NCBI RefSeq assembly: GCF_022869805.1
Contig: NZ_CP094974.1
Location: 3,038,001 to 3,102,000, forward strand
From: Halosolutus halophilus
Lineage (GTDB): Archaea; Halobacteriota; Halobacteria; Halobacteriales; Natrialbaceae
Direction: 5' to 3'
Length of the DNA: 64,000 nucleotides
The notes beneath the pieces are model-generated. The model was not told the origin of the DNA. It made no database searches and worked only from the letters and a program-made list of their open reading frames with translations. Positions within the stretch are counted from its first letter, which is position 1. Each line of letters opens with the position of its first letter. Below, piece by piece: positions 25,398 to 34,653 of the stretch. The translations under genes and the position numbers were made by a program.

Positions 25398-26510
25398 TTA
25401 GTCGCTCTTCCGTACGGTCTCGGTTGCGGCCGTGTTCTCGTCGTAGGCGGGTTTGAGGAACGTCACTATCGCGGCCGTGAGGGCCGTCCCGAGGGCGACA
25501 CACGCCAGAAACAGGGTCCAGTTGTTCGCGAGAAATACGACGAGGACGCCGCCGTGGGGCGCGGGCATCCTGACCCCGAGCCACATCGCGGTGGCGGCTG
25601 CGGTCGCGCTCCCGATCACGATGCTCGGGACGACCCGAACGGGATCGGCAGTGGCGTAGGGGAGCACGCCCTCGGTGACGAACGACAGTCCCATCGGAAC
25701 GGCGGCCCTGGCGGTTTCGGAGCGGTCCTCGGGGTACTTGTGCGGAGCGACGACGTTCGACAGGGCGAGTCCGAGCGGCGGCACCATCCCAGCGATCATC
25801 ACCGCCGCCATCGGCGCGTATATCTGATGGGGGATCAGCGTCACACCGAAGACGTACGCGATCTTGTTGACGGGACCGCCGCTATCGATGGCCATCATCG
25901 CGCCCAGGATGGCACCGAGCGCTATCGCCTCGAAACCCACTACGTTTCGGGAGAAGGCGATGAGCCGCTCGTTCGCGAGTGCGAGCGGTGGCGCGAGCAG
26001 AAAGAGGACGACGGGTGCGCACAGACCGGTCACGACGACGGGGAGCAGGAGAACGGGAACGAGCGGTTCGACGGCGCCCGGCAGGTTGAGGCCGGCGAGA
26101 CGGGCGGCGGCCGCTCCCGCGAGCAGACCGACACCGATCGCTCCGAGATAGCCCGCCCCCGTCTGTCCCGTCTCGATTCCGACGATTCGTCCCGCTTGCT
26201 CCACGACCGCCCCCTGCTGGACGAGCGCGGTGAGGACGAACCCCGGCGCGAGACCCGGTCGGTCGGCAATCCCGTAGGCGACGTACGCGCCTAGCACGGG
26301 GGCCACGAACGCGAGTCCCACGCGGCCGATTTCGGCGAGGAACCACGCGAGGGTTCCCGGCTGCTCGAGCGCACCCTCCCCGCCGACCGTGTGGGCCGCG
26401 GCCAAGAAGACGCCGCCGATGGTGACGAAAGGGATCATGAAACTCACGCCGGTCATGAGGTCTCGCCGAACCGACGCGAGGTGGGCGGAGAACGCAGTCG
26501 TGACGGTCAT
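25398..26510 (-). CDS. ptfC: PTS fructose-specific EIIC permease
   Basis: This 370-residue membrane protein has about ten helices: LMTGVSFMIPFVTIGGVFLA, FVAPVLGAYVAYGIADRPGL, YLGAIGVGLLAGAAAARLAG and others. The EIIC-fructose signature is visible as AIDSGGPVNKIAYVFG (~210-225) and SFVTEGVLPYATADPVR (~285). It moves fructose across the membrane while PtfB phosphorylates it at C1. Between pfkB and ptfA, all genes in one direction. Confidence 0.93.
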   Translation of the reverse strand: MTVTTAFSAHLASVRRDLMTGVSFMIPFVTIGGVFLAAAHTVGGEGALEQPGTLAWFLAEIGRVGLAFVAPVLGAYVAYGIADRPGLAPGFVLTALVQQGAVVEQAGRIVGIETGQTGAGYLGAIGVGLLAGAAAARLAGLNLPGAVEPLVPVLLLPVVVTGLCAPVVLFLLAPPLALANERLIAFSRNVVGFEAIALGAILGAMMAIDSGGPVNKIAYVFGVTLIPHQIYAPMAAVMIAGMVPPLGLALSNVVAPHKYPEDRSETARAAVPMGLSFVTEGVLPYATADPVRVVPSIVIGSATAAATAMWLGVRMPAPHGGVLVVFLANNWTLFLACVALGTALTAAIVTFLKPAYDENTAATETVRKSD

Positions 26511-26528
26511 GGCTTCTCTGGCACCGGG

Positions 26529-27437
26529 TTACTTCGTGAAGAGGGGAACGTCAGTTGAGGCCGAGCGGAGGCCGGACATCTCGGGGACGGTCGTCCCTGG
26601 TACCGAAACGACCTCGGCGGCGACGGTCACGCCCATGCGGAGGGCGGCGGTTCCGGACTGACCCCGAACGAACGTCGAGAGAACGCCCGCGAGCAGGGCG
26701 TCGCCCGCGCCGACGGTGTCGACGACCTCGACGTTCCGCGAGTCCGCCCGATAGATCCCGTCGGGGGAGGCCAGCAACGCGCCGTCGTCGCCCAGCGACG
26801 CGACGACGTGCTCGAATCCTCCCTCGCGGAGCGATCGGGCCGCCTCTATACACTCCTCGACGGTGTGTACGGGCATTCCCGTCGCCGTCCCGAGTTCGCG
26901 ACGGTTGGGCTTACAGGCGAAGTACTCGCTTCGAAGCCCCTTCAGCAGGTCCCCTTGGACGTCCACGACGGTCCGCCACGAACCGGCGCTGGCGATGCGA
27001 TCGATCGTCGCCGGACCCAGGTTCGGCGGAAGACTTCCCGCGACGACCACCATCTCGGGGTCGTGCTCGCGGACCTTCGTGACGACCTCGCGGACGGTTT
27101 CCTTCCTAACGTTGTGGCCCGACTGATTGATCTTGTACTCTTCGTCGTCGGTGAGAATCGTCGTGTTGAGGCGCGTACACCCGCCCATCTCGACGAAGTC
27201 GCTCGGAATCTTCTGACGGGCGAGTTGCTCCTCAATGTAGGTACCCAGAAATCCCCCCGTGAGGCCAGTCGCCACCGTCTCGACGCCGAGGCCGTAGAGG
27301 TACTTCGAGACGTTAATGCCCTTCCCGCCGGGATCGTACTGCGACATGCTCGCCCGCTTGACCACGTCAGAATCGAGGTCCCCCTCGACTGTGATCGTGT
27401 GATCTACGGCGGGATTGAGCGTGACAGTGAGGATCAC
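26529..27437 (-). CDS. pfkB: 1-phosphofructokinase
   Basis: This 302-residue ribokinase-family enzyme phosphorylates fructose 1-phosphate to fructose 1,6-bisphosphate with ATP. The N-terminus ILTVTLNPAVDHTI, glycine motif YDPGGKGINVSKYL, substrate region CTRLNTTILTDDEEYKI, VAGSLPPNLG and the catalytic DTVGAGDALLAGVL (Asp ~252) are all present. The start overlaps the glpR stop (ATGA). It completes the PTS route for fructose breakdown. Confidence 0.95.
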   Translation of the reverse strand: MILTVTLNPAVDHTITVEGDLDSDVVKRASMSQYDPGGKGINVSKYLYGLGVETVATGLTGGFLGTYIEEQLARQKIPSDFVEMGGCTRLNTTILTDDEEYKINQSGHNVRKETVREVVTKVREHDPEMVVVAGSLPPNLGPATIDRIASAGSWRTVVDVQGDLLKGLRSEYFACKPNRRELGTATGMPVHTVEECIEAARSLREGGFEHVVASLGDDGALLASPDGIYRADSRNVEVVDTVGAGDALLAGVLSTFVRGQSGTAALRMGVTVAAEVVSVPGTTVPEMSGLRSASTDVPLFTK

Positions 27438-28195
27438 CCGACCACCCCGTCGACGACGTCGACGCCGGCAGCCTCGAACGGTTCGCGCTGCTCGGGGGAC
27501 AGTATCGCGTCGGTCACGAACACGTCGATCGCCTCGAGGTCGGCGAAGTGAACGAAACTCCGCCGGCCGAGTTTGGATCCGTCCGAGACGAGGACGACCC
27601 GCTGGGACTTCTCCACCATCAACGACTTCATCCGCGCTTCGTCCTCGTTCGGCGTCGTCAGCCCCGCATCGGGGTGGATGGCGTTCGTTCCGAGAAAGAC
27701 GGTGTCGAAATTCGTCCGCTCGAGGAACTGCTCGCCGGTGGGCCCGACGAGCGCCCAGGTCTGCTCGCGGAGCGTTCCGCCGGTGAGCTTCACGTCGCCG
27801 CGTTCGCCCAGTTCCATCGCGATGAGCGGCGAATTCGTCGCGGCGATGAACTCGATATCGGGGGCTGCCTTGGCGACTTCGATCGTCGTCGTGCCGGAGT
27901 CGAAGAAGACGACCTGCCCCTCGCGAATTTCCTCGGCCGCACGTTCCCCGATGGCGCGTTTCGCCTCGAGGTTCTGTACCTGTTTCTGACTGTACGTTCG
28001 TTCTTCGGCGACGCTCGACGTCGGGAGGGCTCCGCCGTGGGAGCGCTCGATCAGTCCGTCGGACTCGAGGTCCTGTAGATCGCGGCGGATCGTCGCCTCG
28101 GAGACGCCGAGTTCCTCGGCGAGTTCGGTAACGGTCCGTCCGTTCTCTTCCGAGACGACCTCGACGATCTCACGCTTCCGTTGTTTGGGTAGCAT
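27434..28195 (-). CDS. glpR: DeoR-family regulator GlpR
   Basis: The protein has 253 residues. The DeoR winged HTH (~1-57: KQRKREIVEVVSEENGRTVT, ELAEELGVSEATIRRDLQDL) is followed by a sugar-phosphate sensor domain (FFDSGTTTIEVAKAAPDIEF, LTGGTLREQTWALVGPTGEQ, VVLVSDGSKLGRRSFVHFAD). In haloarchaea GlpR represses fructose and glucose kinase genes; the overlap with pfkB supports local autoregulated control. The effector is probably a fructose phosphate. Confidence 0.93.
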   Translation of the reverse strand: MLPKQRKREIVEVVSEENGRTVTELAEELGVSEATIRRDLQDLESDGLIERSHGGALPTSSVAEERTYSQKQVQNLEAKRAIGERAAEEIREGQVVFFDSGTTTIEVAKAAPDIEFIAATNSPLIAMELGERGDVKLTGGTLREQTWALVGPTGEQFLERTNFDTVFLGTNAIHPDAGLTTPNEDEARMKSLMVEKSQRVVLVSDGSKLGRRSFVHFADLEAIDVFVTDAILSPEQREPFEAAGVDVVDGVVG

Positions 28196-28248
28196 AACTC
28201 GAGCAGGGGGAGGGTATTCGCTGGTCTAGGAGTTTCGTTCCCGTGACC

Positions 28249-28446
28249 TTATGTGTTTTTGATCATTTCTGACCGACTCTGCCTGCTGGAGAGGACCGCG
28301 AGAGCGAACGTGACGACCGCGCCGACCCCGGCGACGATCGCACCGCCGTAGCTCCCCTGCAGGTAGTTGTACGTCGCGATCAGGACGAGCGCGACTCCGA
28401 GGGCCAGCGGGGCGAACTCCGCGACCGTCTCCGTGTCGACTGTCAT
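28249..28446 (-). CDS. Small two-helix membrane protein (65 aa)
   Basis: Met 28446 is preferred over 28449. Two membrane helices (APLALGVALVLIATYNYLQG; GAIVAGVGAVVTFALAVLSS) and a basic tail are visible. It starts in an overlap with the stop of the ABC ATPase gene, so it belongs to the transporter operon. It may be an accessory subunit. No family name is recognised. Confidence 0.65.
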   Translation of the reverse strand: MTVDTETVAEFAPLALGVALVLIATYNYLQGSYGGAIVAGVGAVVTFALAVLSSRQSRSEMIKNT

Positions 28447-29573
28447 CACGCGAGTTGCTCTTCGCTTTCCGCTTTGCTCCCGTGCTCGGACTCGAACGTG
28501 AGCGACTCGCCGGATTCGGAGTCGAAGTAGTGAAGCGAGCGGCGATCGAACTCGATGCTGACGCGGTCGTCGACCTCGACCGGCCCGCCCGGCTCGATCG
28601 ATGCTTTCATCGTCTTGCCGTTTCCCAGTCCGAGTTCGAGGACGGTCTTTTCCCCCTGCGGTTCGACGACGTTGACCGTCGCCGGTAGTCCGTCCGGTCG
28701 CAGGGTCACGTCCTCGGGGCGGACCCCGAGGACGACGTCGTCACCGATCGAGTCCTCGAACGCCCAGTGGTACTCGTCGGGCACCTCGTGTTGGAACGAG
28801 TCGAGGTCGACCGCGAGTCCGTCCTCACGGCGTCGAACCGTTCCTTCGAGGAAGTTCATGCTCGGCGAGCCCAGGAAGTCCGCGACGAACAGGTTCCGCG
28901 GGTTGGAGTAGACGAACGTCGGCGGGCCGACCTGCTGTATCTGTCCGCCGTTCATGACGGCGATCTGGTCGCCGAGCGTCATCGCCTCGACCTGGTCGTG
29001 GGTGACGTACACCGTCGTCGTCGAGAGTTTGTCGTGGAGTTTGTTCAACTCGGCGCGCATCTGGACGCGGAGCTTCGCGTCGAGGTTCGACAGCGGTTCG
29101 TCCATCAGGAAGACGTCCGGTTTGCGGACGATCGCGCGGCCGAGCGCGACCCGCTGTTGCTGCCCGCCGGAGAGTTCGGCCGGCTTGCGATCCAGCAGGT
29201 CGTCGATCTGGAGCAAGTTCGCGGCCTCGTCAACGCGCTCTTCGATCGTCTTGTCGTCGACGCCCTGCTGTTCCAACCCGAAACGCATGTTCCCGCGAAC
29301 CGTCTTGTGCGGGTAGAGCGCGTAGTTCTGGAACACCATGGCGATGTCGCGCTCGTACGCGCGCCGGTCGTTGACGACGTCGTCGCCGATTTCGATCGTA
29401 CCGTCACTCGCACGCTCGAGGCCGGCGATCAGCCGCAGCGTCGTGGTCTTGCCACAGCCCGACGGACCCACCAGCACAGTGAAACTCTCGTCGGGAATCT
29501 CGAGCGAGACGCCGTCGACGGCGACGATGTCGTCGAACCGTTTTACCAGGTCGTCGAGTCGCACTTCAGCCAT
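28446..29573 (-). CDS. Sugar ABC transporter ATPase (MalK/UgpC type)
   Basis: The protein has 375 residues. Walker A GPSGCGKTTTLRLIAG (~36-43), Q-loop MVFQNYALYPHKTVRGN, signature LSGGQQQRVALGRA (~135), Walker B VFLMDEPLSNLDA and the H-loop VYVTHDQVEAMTLGD are all intact. The C-terminal ~240-375 is the TOBE/OB regulatory region (VVLGVRPEDVTLRPDG). It powers uptake with the two permeases upstream in the operon. The CUT1 class handles oligosaccharides or hexoses; the substrate is not determined. Confidence 0.93.
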   Translation of the reverse strand: MAEVRLDDLVKRFDDIVAVDGVSLEIPDESFTVLVGPSGCGKTTTLRLIAGLERASDGTIEIGDDVVNDRRAYERDIAMVFQNYALYPHKTVRGNMRFGLEQQGVDDKTIEERVDEAANLLQIDDLLDRKPAELSGGQQQRVALGRAIVRKPDVFLMDEPLSNLDAKLRVQMRAELNKLHDKLSTTTVYVTHDQVEAMTLGDQIAVMNGGQIQQVGPPTFVYSNPRNLFVADFLGSPSMNFLEGTVRRREDGLAVDLDSFQHEVPDEYHWAFEDSIGDDVVLGVRPEDVTLRPDGLPATVNVVEPQGEKTVLELGLGNGKTMKASIEPGGPVEVDDRVSIEFDRRSLHYFDSESGESLTFESEHGSKAESEEQLA

Positions 29574-29621
29574 CTATACCACCGCCGGTAACCGTATGTC
29601 GTAATTCCATTGGTTTCGAAC

Positions 29622-30542
29622 TCATTCTTTCACCGCCCCCTGCGTGAGGCCGCTCACGATGTACCGCTGGAAGAACAGCCCGAACAGGATGCCGGGCAGC
29701 GCGGCGATCATGCCGCCAGCGGCTAGGTGCGACCAGTCGACGAAATCGTCGGCGACAAACAGAGATACGGCGATCGGTAGCGTCTGCGACGCTTCGCTCC
29801 GGGTGAGCACCAGCGCGAAGATAAACTCGTTCCACGAGAAGATGAATGCGAGAATCGCCGTGGCGGCGATTCCGGGCTTGGCAACGGGAAGGACGATTTT
29901 CACGAACGCCTCCCAGGTGGAACAGCCGTCAACCTTCGCCTGTTCATCGAGCGACCGCGGCACCCCGTCGAAGTAGTTCTTCATGATCCAGACCGCGAAC
30001 GGCAGGTTGAAGAACGTGTACGTCAGGATGAGCGCCACCCGAGTGTCGGTGAGATTGCCGGTCAGCCCGCCGATCAGCGGCGGACTCGACATTATTTGGA
30101 AGAACGGAACGATCAGCGCGATCGGCGGAATCATCCGCGCCGCCACGATCGAAAGCAGCAGCGCCTTGTTCCCCAGGAAGTTGTGTCGGGAGAACGTGTA
30201 TCCGGTCATCGTACCTAGCGTGACGCAGATAACGGTCGTCGTCGACGCGACGATCAGGCTGTTGATCGTGTACGCCTCGAACGGCCGATTCCGGAAGATG
30301 TCGATGTAGTTCTGTGCCGTCGGCTCCTGCGGAACGAAGGTGATCGGGATCGTGAGAACCTCGCTCTGGGTCTTCAGGCTGGTGATAAAGATATAGTAGA
30401 TCGGGAACCAGATGACGATCACGTACAGGAGTAGCAACCCGTACGCGAGCAGGCGTTCTCTGACGACACTCGGCCACACGTCGTCCGTGTTGAGACCGAC
30501 ACGTGCGGCGACTCTGTTGAAGCGGGAATCTTTCGTGCTCAT
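29622..30542 (-). CDS. Sugar ABC transporter permease (MalG type)
   Basis: This 306-residue inner-membrane permease has six helices. LLLYVIVIWFPIYYIFITSL begins the transmembrane part. The EAA loop is visible as EQAKVDGCSTWEAFVKIVLP (~205-224) and contacts the ATPase. The start overlaps the stop of the other permease (ATGA). Pairs with it as a heterodimer. Confidence 0.92.
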   Translation of the reverse strand: MSTKDSRFNRVAARVGLNTDDVWPSVVRERLLAYGLLLLYVIVIWFPIYYIFITSLKTQSEVLTIPITFVPQEPTAQNYIDIFRNRPFEAYTINSLIVASTTTVICVTLGTMTGYTFSRHNFLGNKALLLSIVAARMIPPIALIVPFFQIMSSPPLIGGLTGNLTDTRVALILTYTFFNLPFAVWIMKNYFDGVPRSLDEQAKVDGCSTWEAFVKIVLPVAKPGIAATAILAFIFSWNEFIFALVLTRSEASQTLPIAVSLFVADDFVDWSHLAAGGMIAALPGILFGLFFQRYIVSGLTQGAVKE

Positions 30543-31468
30543 GAATCGTAGGGTGTCCCTCCGAAGATCGAGTAGAGGATCGCCACGATGGCGAACGTGA
30601 CCGCCAGCATGATGACGCCCAGCGCGGCGCCCTCACCGGTTCGCTGGAACTCCATGGAGGTGCGGTAGAGCCAGGACGCCCACACCTCGGTGGACTTCCC
30701 GGGACCGCCCTTCGTCATCACCCACACCAGATCGAGTGCCCTGATGTCGAAGATGATGCGGATCGTCAGCGCGACCAGGATCGACGGCTTCAGGAACGGA
30801 TACGTGACGTTCCGGAAGCGAGACCAGCGGCTTGCCCCGTCCACCTCGGCGGCGTCGTACAGTTGCTCCGGGACGTTCTGAAGGCCCGCAAGCAGGATGA
30901 TTACGATGAACGGCGTGAATACCCAGATGTCGGCGATTATCAGCGTCATCATCGCGAGCGTTCCGTCCGAGAGAAACGCGATCTTCTCCGAGATCAGGCC
31001 CGTCTGGACGAGTAAACCGTTTATCGCGCCGTTTTTCGCTTCGAACATCCAGCGCCACATGAGTCCGCTCATCACGTAGGGGAGGATCCACGGGACGATC
31101 ACGGCTGTCCGGAACCATCCTCGTCCTTTGAGGTCCTTGTTGAGCAGGAGCGCGATGCCGAGACCGAGCAGGAACGAAAACGTGACGCTGCAGCCGACGT
31201 AAATGATGGTGTTCTTGGTGAACGCGATGAAACTCGGGTTCAAGACGCCCAGCGTTCCGCTGGGATCGAGTAGCAGCCGTTTGAAGTTCCGAAGGCCGAC
31301 GAACTCCGTCTCTCGCGTAAGCGGATTCATCCAGAACAGACTCGACCACAGGAGTCTGACCGTCGGATAGACGATGATCGCGGCGATCCAGATCAGCGTG
31401 GGACCGACCGTCAATGGAACGAACAACCGGTCGAGCGTTCGTCGTAGCGACTTCTCTGTCGTTTCCAT
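30539..31468 (-). CDS. Sugar ABC transporter permease (MalF/UgpA type)
   Basis: The protein has 309 residues and six helices (LTVGPTLIWIAAIIVYPTVR; VTFSFLLGLGIALLLNKDL; FTPFIVIILLAGLQNVPEQL). The EAA motif is YDAAEVDGASRWSRFRNVTY (~206-225). It follows the binding-protein gene by ~42 bp and overlaps the second permease. The substrate is inferred only as a sugar. Confidence 0.92.
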   Translation of the reverse strand: METTEKSLRRTLDRLFVPLTVGPTLIWIAAIIVYPTVRLLWSSLFWMNPLTRETEFVGLRNFKRLLLDPSGTLGVLNPSFIAFTKNTIIYVGCSVTFSFLLGLGIALLLNKDLKGRGWFRTAVIVPWILPYVMSGLMWRWMFEAKNGAINGLLVQTGLISEKIAFLSDGTLAMMTLIIADIWVFTPFIVIILLAGLQNVPEQLYDAAEVDGASRWSRFRNVTYPFLKPSILVALTIRIIFDIRALDLVWVMTKGGPGKSTEVWASWLYRTSMEFQRTGEGAALGVIMLAVTFAIVAILYSIFGGTPYDS

Positions 31469-31510
31469 AATATTTGTGTTCCTCTGGCAGGGATAGTCGT
31501 CGGCCGTACC

Positions 31511-32779
31511 TTACAGGAGTCCGATGTCCTGGTAGAGGCGAGTGACGTTTGCCTCCGCATCCTCCAGTGCCGTCTGTGGATCTTTCTCGCCGAGCAAGGC
31601 CGGGGTGATCTGCTCGTCAATGTAGTCGTCGACCTGGGGTTGCTGAATGTAGGTCTCGCTCGCCGCGTGTTCGAGGTTGTACTTCATGTCCTCGAGGAGC
31701 CAGGACGGGTACTCGTCCTGAATCTCGTCGTCCTCGTAGACATCGGGGACAACGCAGGGGTTGCCCTCGACGAGCATGTTGTTCTTGCAGGATTCACGTG
31801 TCGTCATGAACTCGGCGAACTTCTGGGCCGCGGCCTTTCTCTCCGAGAACGCCGAGATGCTGATCCCGTTGGTGTCCTGGAAGGTGGCGCGACCGCCCGG
31901 TCCCTCCGGGGGTTTCGCGCTTCCGACCCGCTCTTCGCCCCACTCGTCGATCGCGCGCGAACCCAGCGGCGTCCACGATTCGACGGTCGCGAACTCGCCG
32001 GCGATGAACGCGTCGCCGACGGGACCCTCGCCCATGCTCGAGATGCCGTCCGGGATGATTCCCTCGTCACGAAGGTCAGTGATGAACTCCATGGCCTGCT
32101 GGCCCGCGTCGCCCGCGAAGATCGGTTCGTTGTCGTCGTTGAACAGCGACCCACCGGCCTGGTAGATCAACTGCTTGAACGTGAACACGGACTTGTCGGC
32201 CCACGTGAACCCGAACCCGGCGCGGCTGCCGTCGCTCAGGTCCGGTCCCATCTCCAGGACCTCGTCCCAGGTGTCCGGCGGGGTGTCCACGACGTCCTTG
32301 TCGTAGAGGAACGACCCCCACTTCCCGAACTCCGGCGCCATGTACGGGTCCCCGTCGAAGGTGACGAGGTCAACGAGGCTGTCCGGGAACTTGTCCATGT
32401 GGTCGTCCGAGAGGTCGAGCGGCTCGAGCCAGCCGGCGTTGACGAAGTCGGCGAGCCACCAGGTCGGCCCGTTGAACGCGTCGACCTTCGGACTCTGGCT
32501 GTTGAAGATCGTCGTCAGGCTGGTTTTCAGGTTCGCCCAGGGCACCTCGTTGACGTTGACGGTGATACCGGTTTCGTCCTGAAAGCGCCCGATGTTGGCT
32601 TCGGTCCCCGGATCGAACTCGAGGCTTCCCGCGTTGTAGAACGTGATCTCGTCGGCCATCTCGCCGTCATTAGCTTCCGAATCGTCGCCCAGACAGCCCG
32701 TGATTCCCACGATACCGGTGGCGCTTAGCGCCCCTGTCGTCTTCATGACCGTTCGCCGCGAGTGCCGTTTGGATGGCAT
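31511..32779 (-). CDS. Sugar-binding lipoprotein of ABC transporter
   Basis: Met 32779 (MPSKRHSRRTVMKTTGALSA) starts a Tat signal with lipobox ITGC; the upstream extension to 32836 would run through the TATA box. The mature part is a family 1 solute-binding protein of the CUT1 class: ITFYNAGSLEFDPGTEANIG, VPWANLKTSLTTIFNSQSPK, FGKWGSFLYDKDVVDTPPDT, WDEVLEMGPDL, FAEFMTTRESCKNNMLVEG. It is anchored outside the membrane and delivers sugar to the permeases. First gene of the operon. Confidence 0.92.
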   Translation of the reverse strand: MPSKRHSRRTVMKTTGALSATGIVGITGCLGDDSEANDGEMADEITFYNAGSLEFDPGTEANIGRFQDETGITVNVNEVPWANLKTSLTTIFNSQSPKVDAFNGPTWWLADFVNAGWLEPLDLSDDHMDKFPDSLVDLVTFDGDPYMAPEFGKWGSFLYDKDVVDTPPDTWDEVLEMGPDLSDGSRAGFGFTWADKSVFTFKQLIYQAGGSLFNDDNEPIFAGDAGQQAMEFITDLRDEGIIPDGISSMGEGPVGDAFIAGEFATVESWTPLGSRAIDEWGEERVGSAKPPEGPGGRATFQDTNGISISAFSERKAAAQKFAEFMTTRESCKNNMLVEGNPCVVPDVYEDDEIQDEYPSWLLEDMKYNLEHAASETYIQQPQVDDYIDEQITPALLGEKDPQTALEDAEANVTRLYQDIGLL

Positions 32780-33082
32780 ACCATCACACATTCCAAGAGG
32801 TAGTAATAAAACTTGCGTAATTTCAATCATATTCACTCAATAGTAGGAAAAATAAAAATAGTGGTGATCGATTTTAAGTCCACGATCGATTATCTACGAT
32901 CGAGCGTCCCCGTTGCGGGGATCGCTATTCAGTTCTGATTGTCGCTCGCAGGGCGATTTACGGGCCAGACGGGGACGAAAAGACGACTCGATACGCCGTT
33001 CGGTTCACGCAGCGAGCGCGTCTCCCCCGTGGAGCGTGTTCAACACAAATAATCACGAGCAGTCAGATATGAACAGACCGCG
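32780..33082. other. Intergenic region between leuB and the sugar ABC operon
   Basis: No gene is seen. On the minus strand the AT-rich part (32800-32880) holds the operon promoter; the part near leuB has no clear structure. Confidence 0.5.
32804..32811 (-). promoter_or_regulatory. TATA box of the sugar ABC operon
   Basis: TTTTATTA on the minus strand lies 25-32 bp before ATG 32779, fitting a leaderless haloarchaeal transcript and deciding that start. Confidence 0.6.
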
Positions 33083-34063
33083 TTACAGCCGATCGATGAT
33101 CGCGTTCGTCACGTCGCTGGTCGAGGCGTCGCCGCCGAGGTCGGGCGTCCACGGTCCCTCTGCGAGCGTGGTTTCGACGGCCGCCTGGACGGCCTCGCTC
33201 TCCGCCTCGTGGCCGAGGTAGTCGAGCATCATCGCGGCGGAGATGATCTTCGCGGCCGGGTTCGCGACCTCGTCGCCGGCGATGTCCGGAGCGGTGCCGT
33301 GGACGGGTTCGAACAGGGCCCGATCGGGGCCGACGTTGGCGCTCGGCAACAGGCCGAGTCCGCCGACGAGACCGGCGGCGAGGTCCGAGAGCACGTCGCC
33401 CGCGAGGTTCGGGCAGACGACGACGTCGAACTGTGCCGGGTCGAGACAGACGTGCGTCGCGAACGCGTCCATCAGCACCTCGTCGGTCTCGACGCCGCGC
33501 TCCTCGGCCACCTCGGCGACGGTGTCGCGGAAGAGGCCGTCCGTCTCGCGCATCACGTTCGCCTTGTGGGCGATCGTGAACCCGTCGTGCTCGCTGTCCT
33601 CGACGTAGTCGCAGGCGAACTCGGCGAGTCGCCGGGACGCGGACTGCGTCGTGACCCGCGTCAGCGTCGCGACGTCTTCGGTGAGTCGATCCTCGTGTCC
33701 CGCGTAGACGCCCTCGGTGTTCTCCCGGAGGAAGACCAGGTCCGTTTCGGGGCGGACGGCGTCGATCCCCGGGTACGCCTTCGCGGGCCGGACGTTGACG
33801 AACGAGTCGACCGCCTCGCGGAGCGGGAGGATCACGTCCGCGGCCGTCTCGCCGGCCGCGCCGAACAACGTCGCGTCGGCCGACGCCGCGAGGTCGTAGG
33901 TTTCCTGGGGAAGTGCCTCGCCCGTCTCGGCTTTCACCGCGTCGCCGGCCTCGGCCTCGACGAACTCGAAGTCGACGTCGAGCGACTCGAGAACCTCGAC
34001 CGCGGCGGGTGTCACTTCCTGTCCGATCCCGTCGCCCGGAATGACGGCGATTTCGTGAGTCAT
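33083..34063 (-). CDS. leuB: 3-isopropylmalate dehydrogenase
   Basis: This 326-residue NAD-dependent beta-decarboxylating dehydrogenase converts 3-isopropylmalate to 2-oxoisocaproate in leucine synthesis. Motifs: [62 protein letters not shown], and the signature [20 protein letters not shown] followed by [18 protein letters not shown]. Isocitrate or tartrate dehydrogenases are close relatives; the leu/ilv context favours LeuB. It is separated from leuD by the oppositely oriented CBS gene. Confidence 0.9.
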   Translation of the reverse strand: MTHEIAVIPGDGIGQEVTPAAVEVLESLDVDFEFVEAEAGDAVKAETGEALPQETYDLAASADATLFGAAGETAADVILPLREAVDSFVNVRPAKAYPGIDAVRPETDLVFLRENTEGVYAGHEDRLTEDVATLTRVTTQSASRRLAEFACDYVEDSEHDGFTIAHKANVMRETDGLFRDTVAEVAEERGVETDEVLMDAFATHVCLDPAQFDVVVCPNLAGDVLSDLAAGLVGGLGLLPSANVGPDRALFEPVHGTAPDIAGDEVANPAAKIISAAMMLDYLGHEAESEAVQAAVETTLAEGPWTPDLGGDASTSDVTNAIIDRL

Positions 34064-34215
34064 ACCTTACCTCGATGCGGCGCTGAAAAGAGCATATCGA
34101 TACCGTCATCGATCGACGGCGCGGTTCCGGAACTCGCGTCCGGGGTCGATCGCCAGTACTATCAGAGATACGAGTATTCCATACCTCAATATAGCCGACA
34201 CCCGTAGCGAGTCCC

Positions 34216-34596
34216 GTGAATTCGAACACCAGAACCCGCGTCGACGAGGTCATGTCGACGCCGCTCGAGACGATAGCGAAGGGAGCACCGGTCCAGGAAG
34301 CCGCCCAGCGGATGCGCGACAACGACATCAGCGCGCTGGTCGTCACGACCGATCCGCCGTCGATCGTCACCAGCACCGACGTCCTCGCGGTCGCCGCCGA
34401 CGGACGCGATCCCGAGGCGGTCCAGGTTGCCGACGTGATGACGGAGTCGGTCGAGACCGTGCCGCCGGACATCTACCTGGAGGAGGTCGCCGCGATGATG
34501 ACCAGTTTCGGAATCAAACACCTCCCCGTCGTCTCGACCGACGACGAGTACGTCGGGATGATCTCCTCGACCGACGTCACCGCACAGCTCTCCTGA
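34216..34596 (+). CDS. Two-CBS-domain protein
   Basis: GTG 34216 gives 126 residues with a CBS pair: VDEVMSTPLETIAKGAPVQE ... DISALVVTTD, then VADVMTESVETVPPDIYLEE ... IKHLPVVSTDDEYVGMISST. CBS pairs bind adenosine nucleotides such as AMP or SAM as regulatory ligands. There is no fused enzyme domain. It converges with leuD and may sense energy state; the target is unknown. Confidence 0.88.
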   Translation: MNSNTRTRVDEVMSTPLETIAKGAPVQEAAQRMRDNDISALVVTTDPPSIVTSTDVLAVAADGRDPEAVQVADVMTESVETVPPDIYLEEVAAMMTSFGIKHLPVVSTDDEYVGMISSTDVTAQLS

Positions 34597-34653
34597 CGGA
34601 TCGAAAAACCGAGTCCCCGGTGCGGAACGCTCCCGCTCCGCTTCGGGACGGTC

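Noticed and set aside
31640-32728. 362-codon frame antisense to the sugar-binding protein
   Set aside because: No start context, no motifs, and the opposite strand is a clear binding protein.
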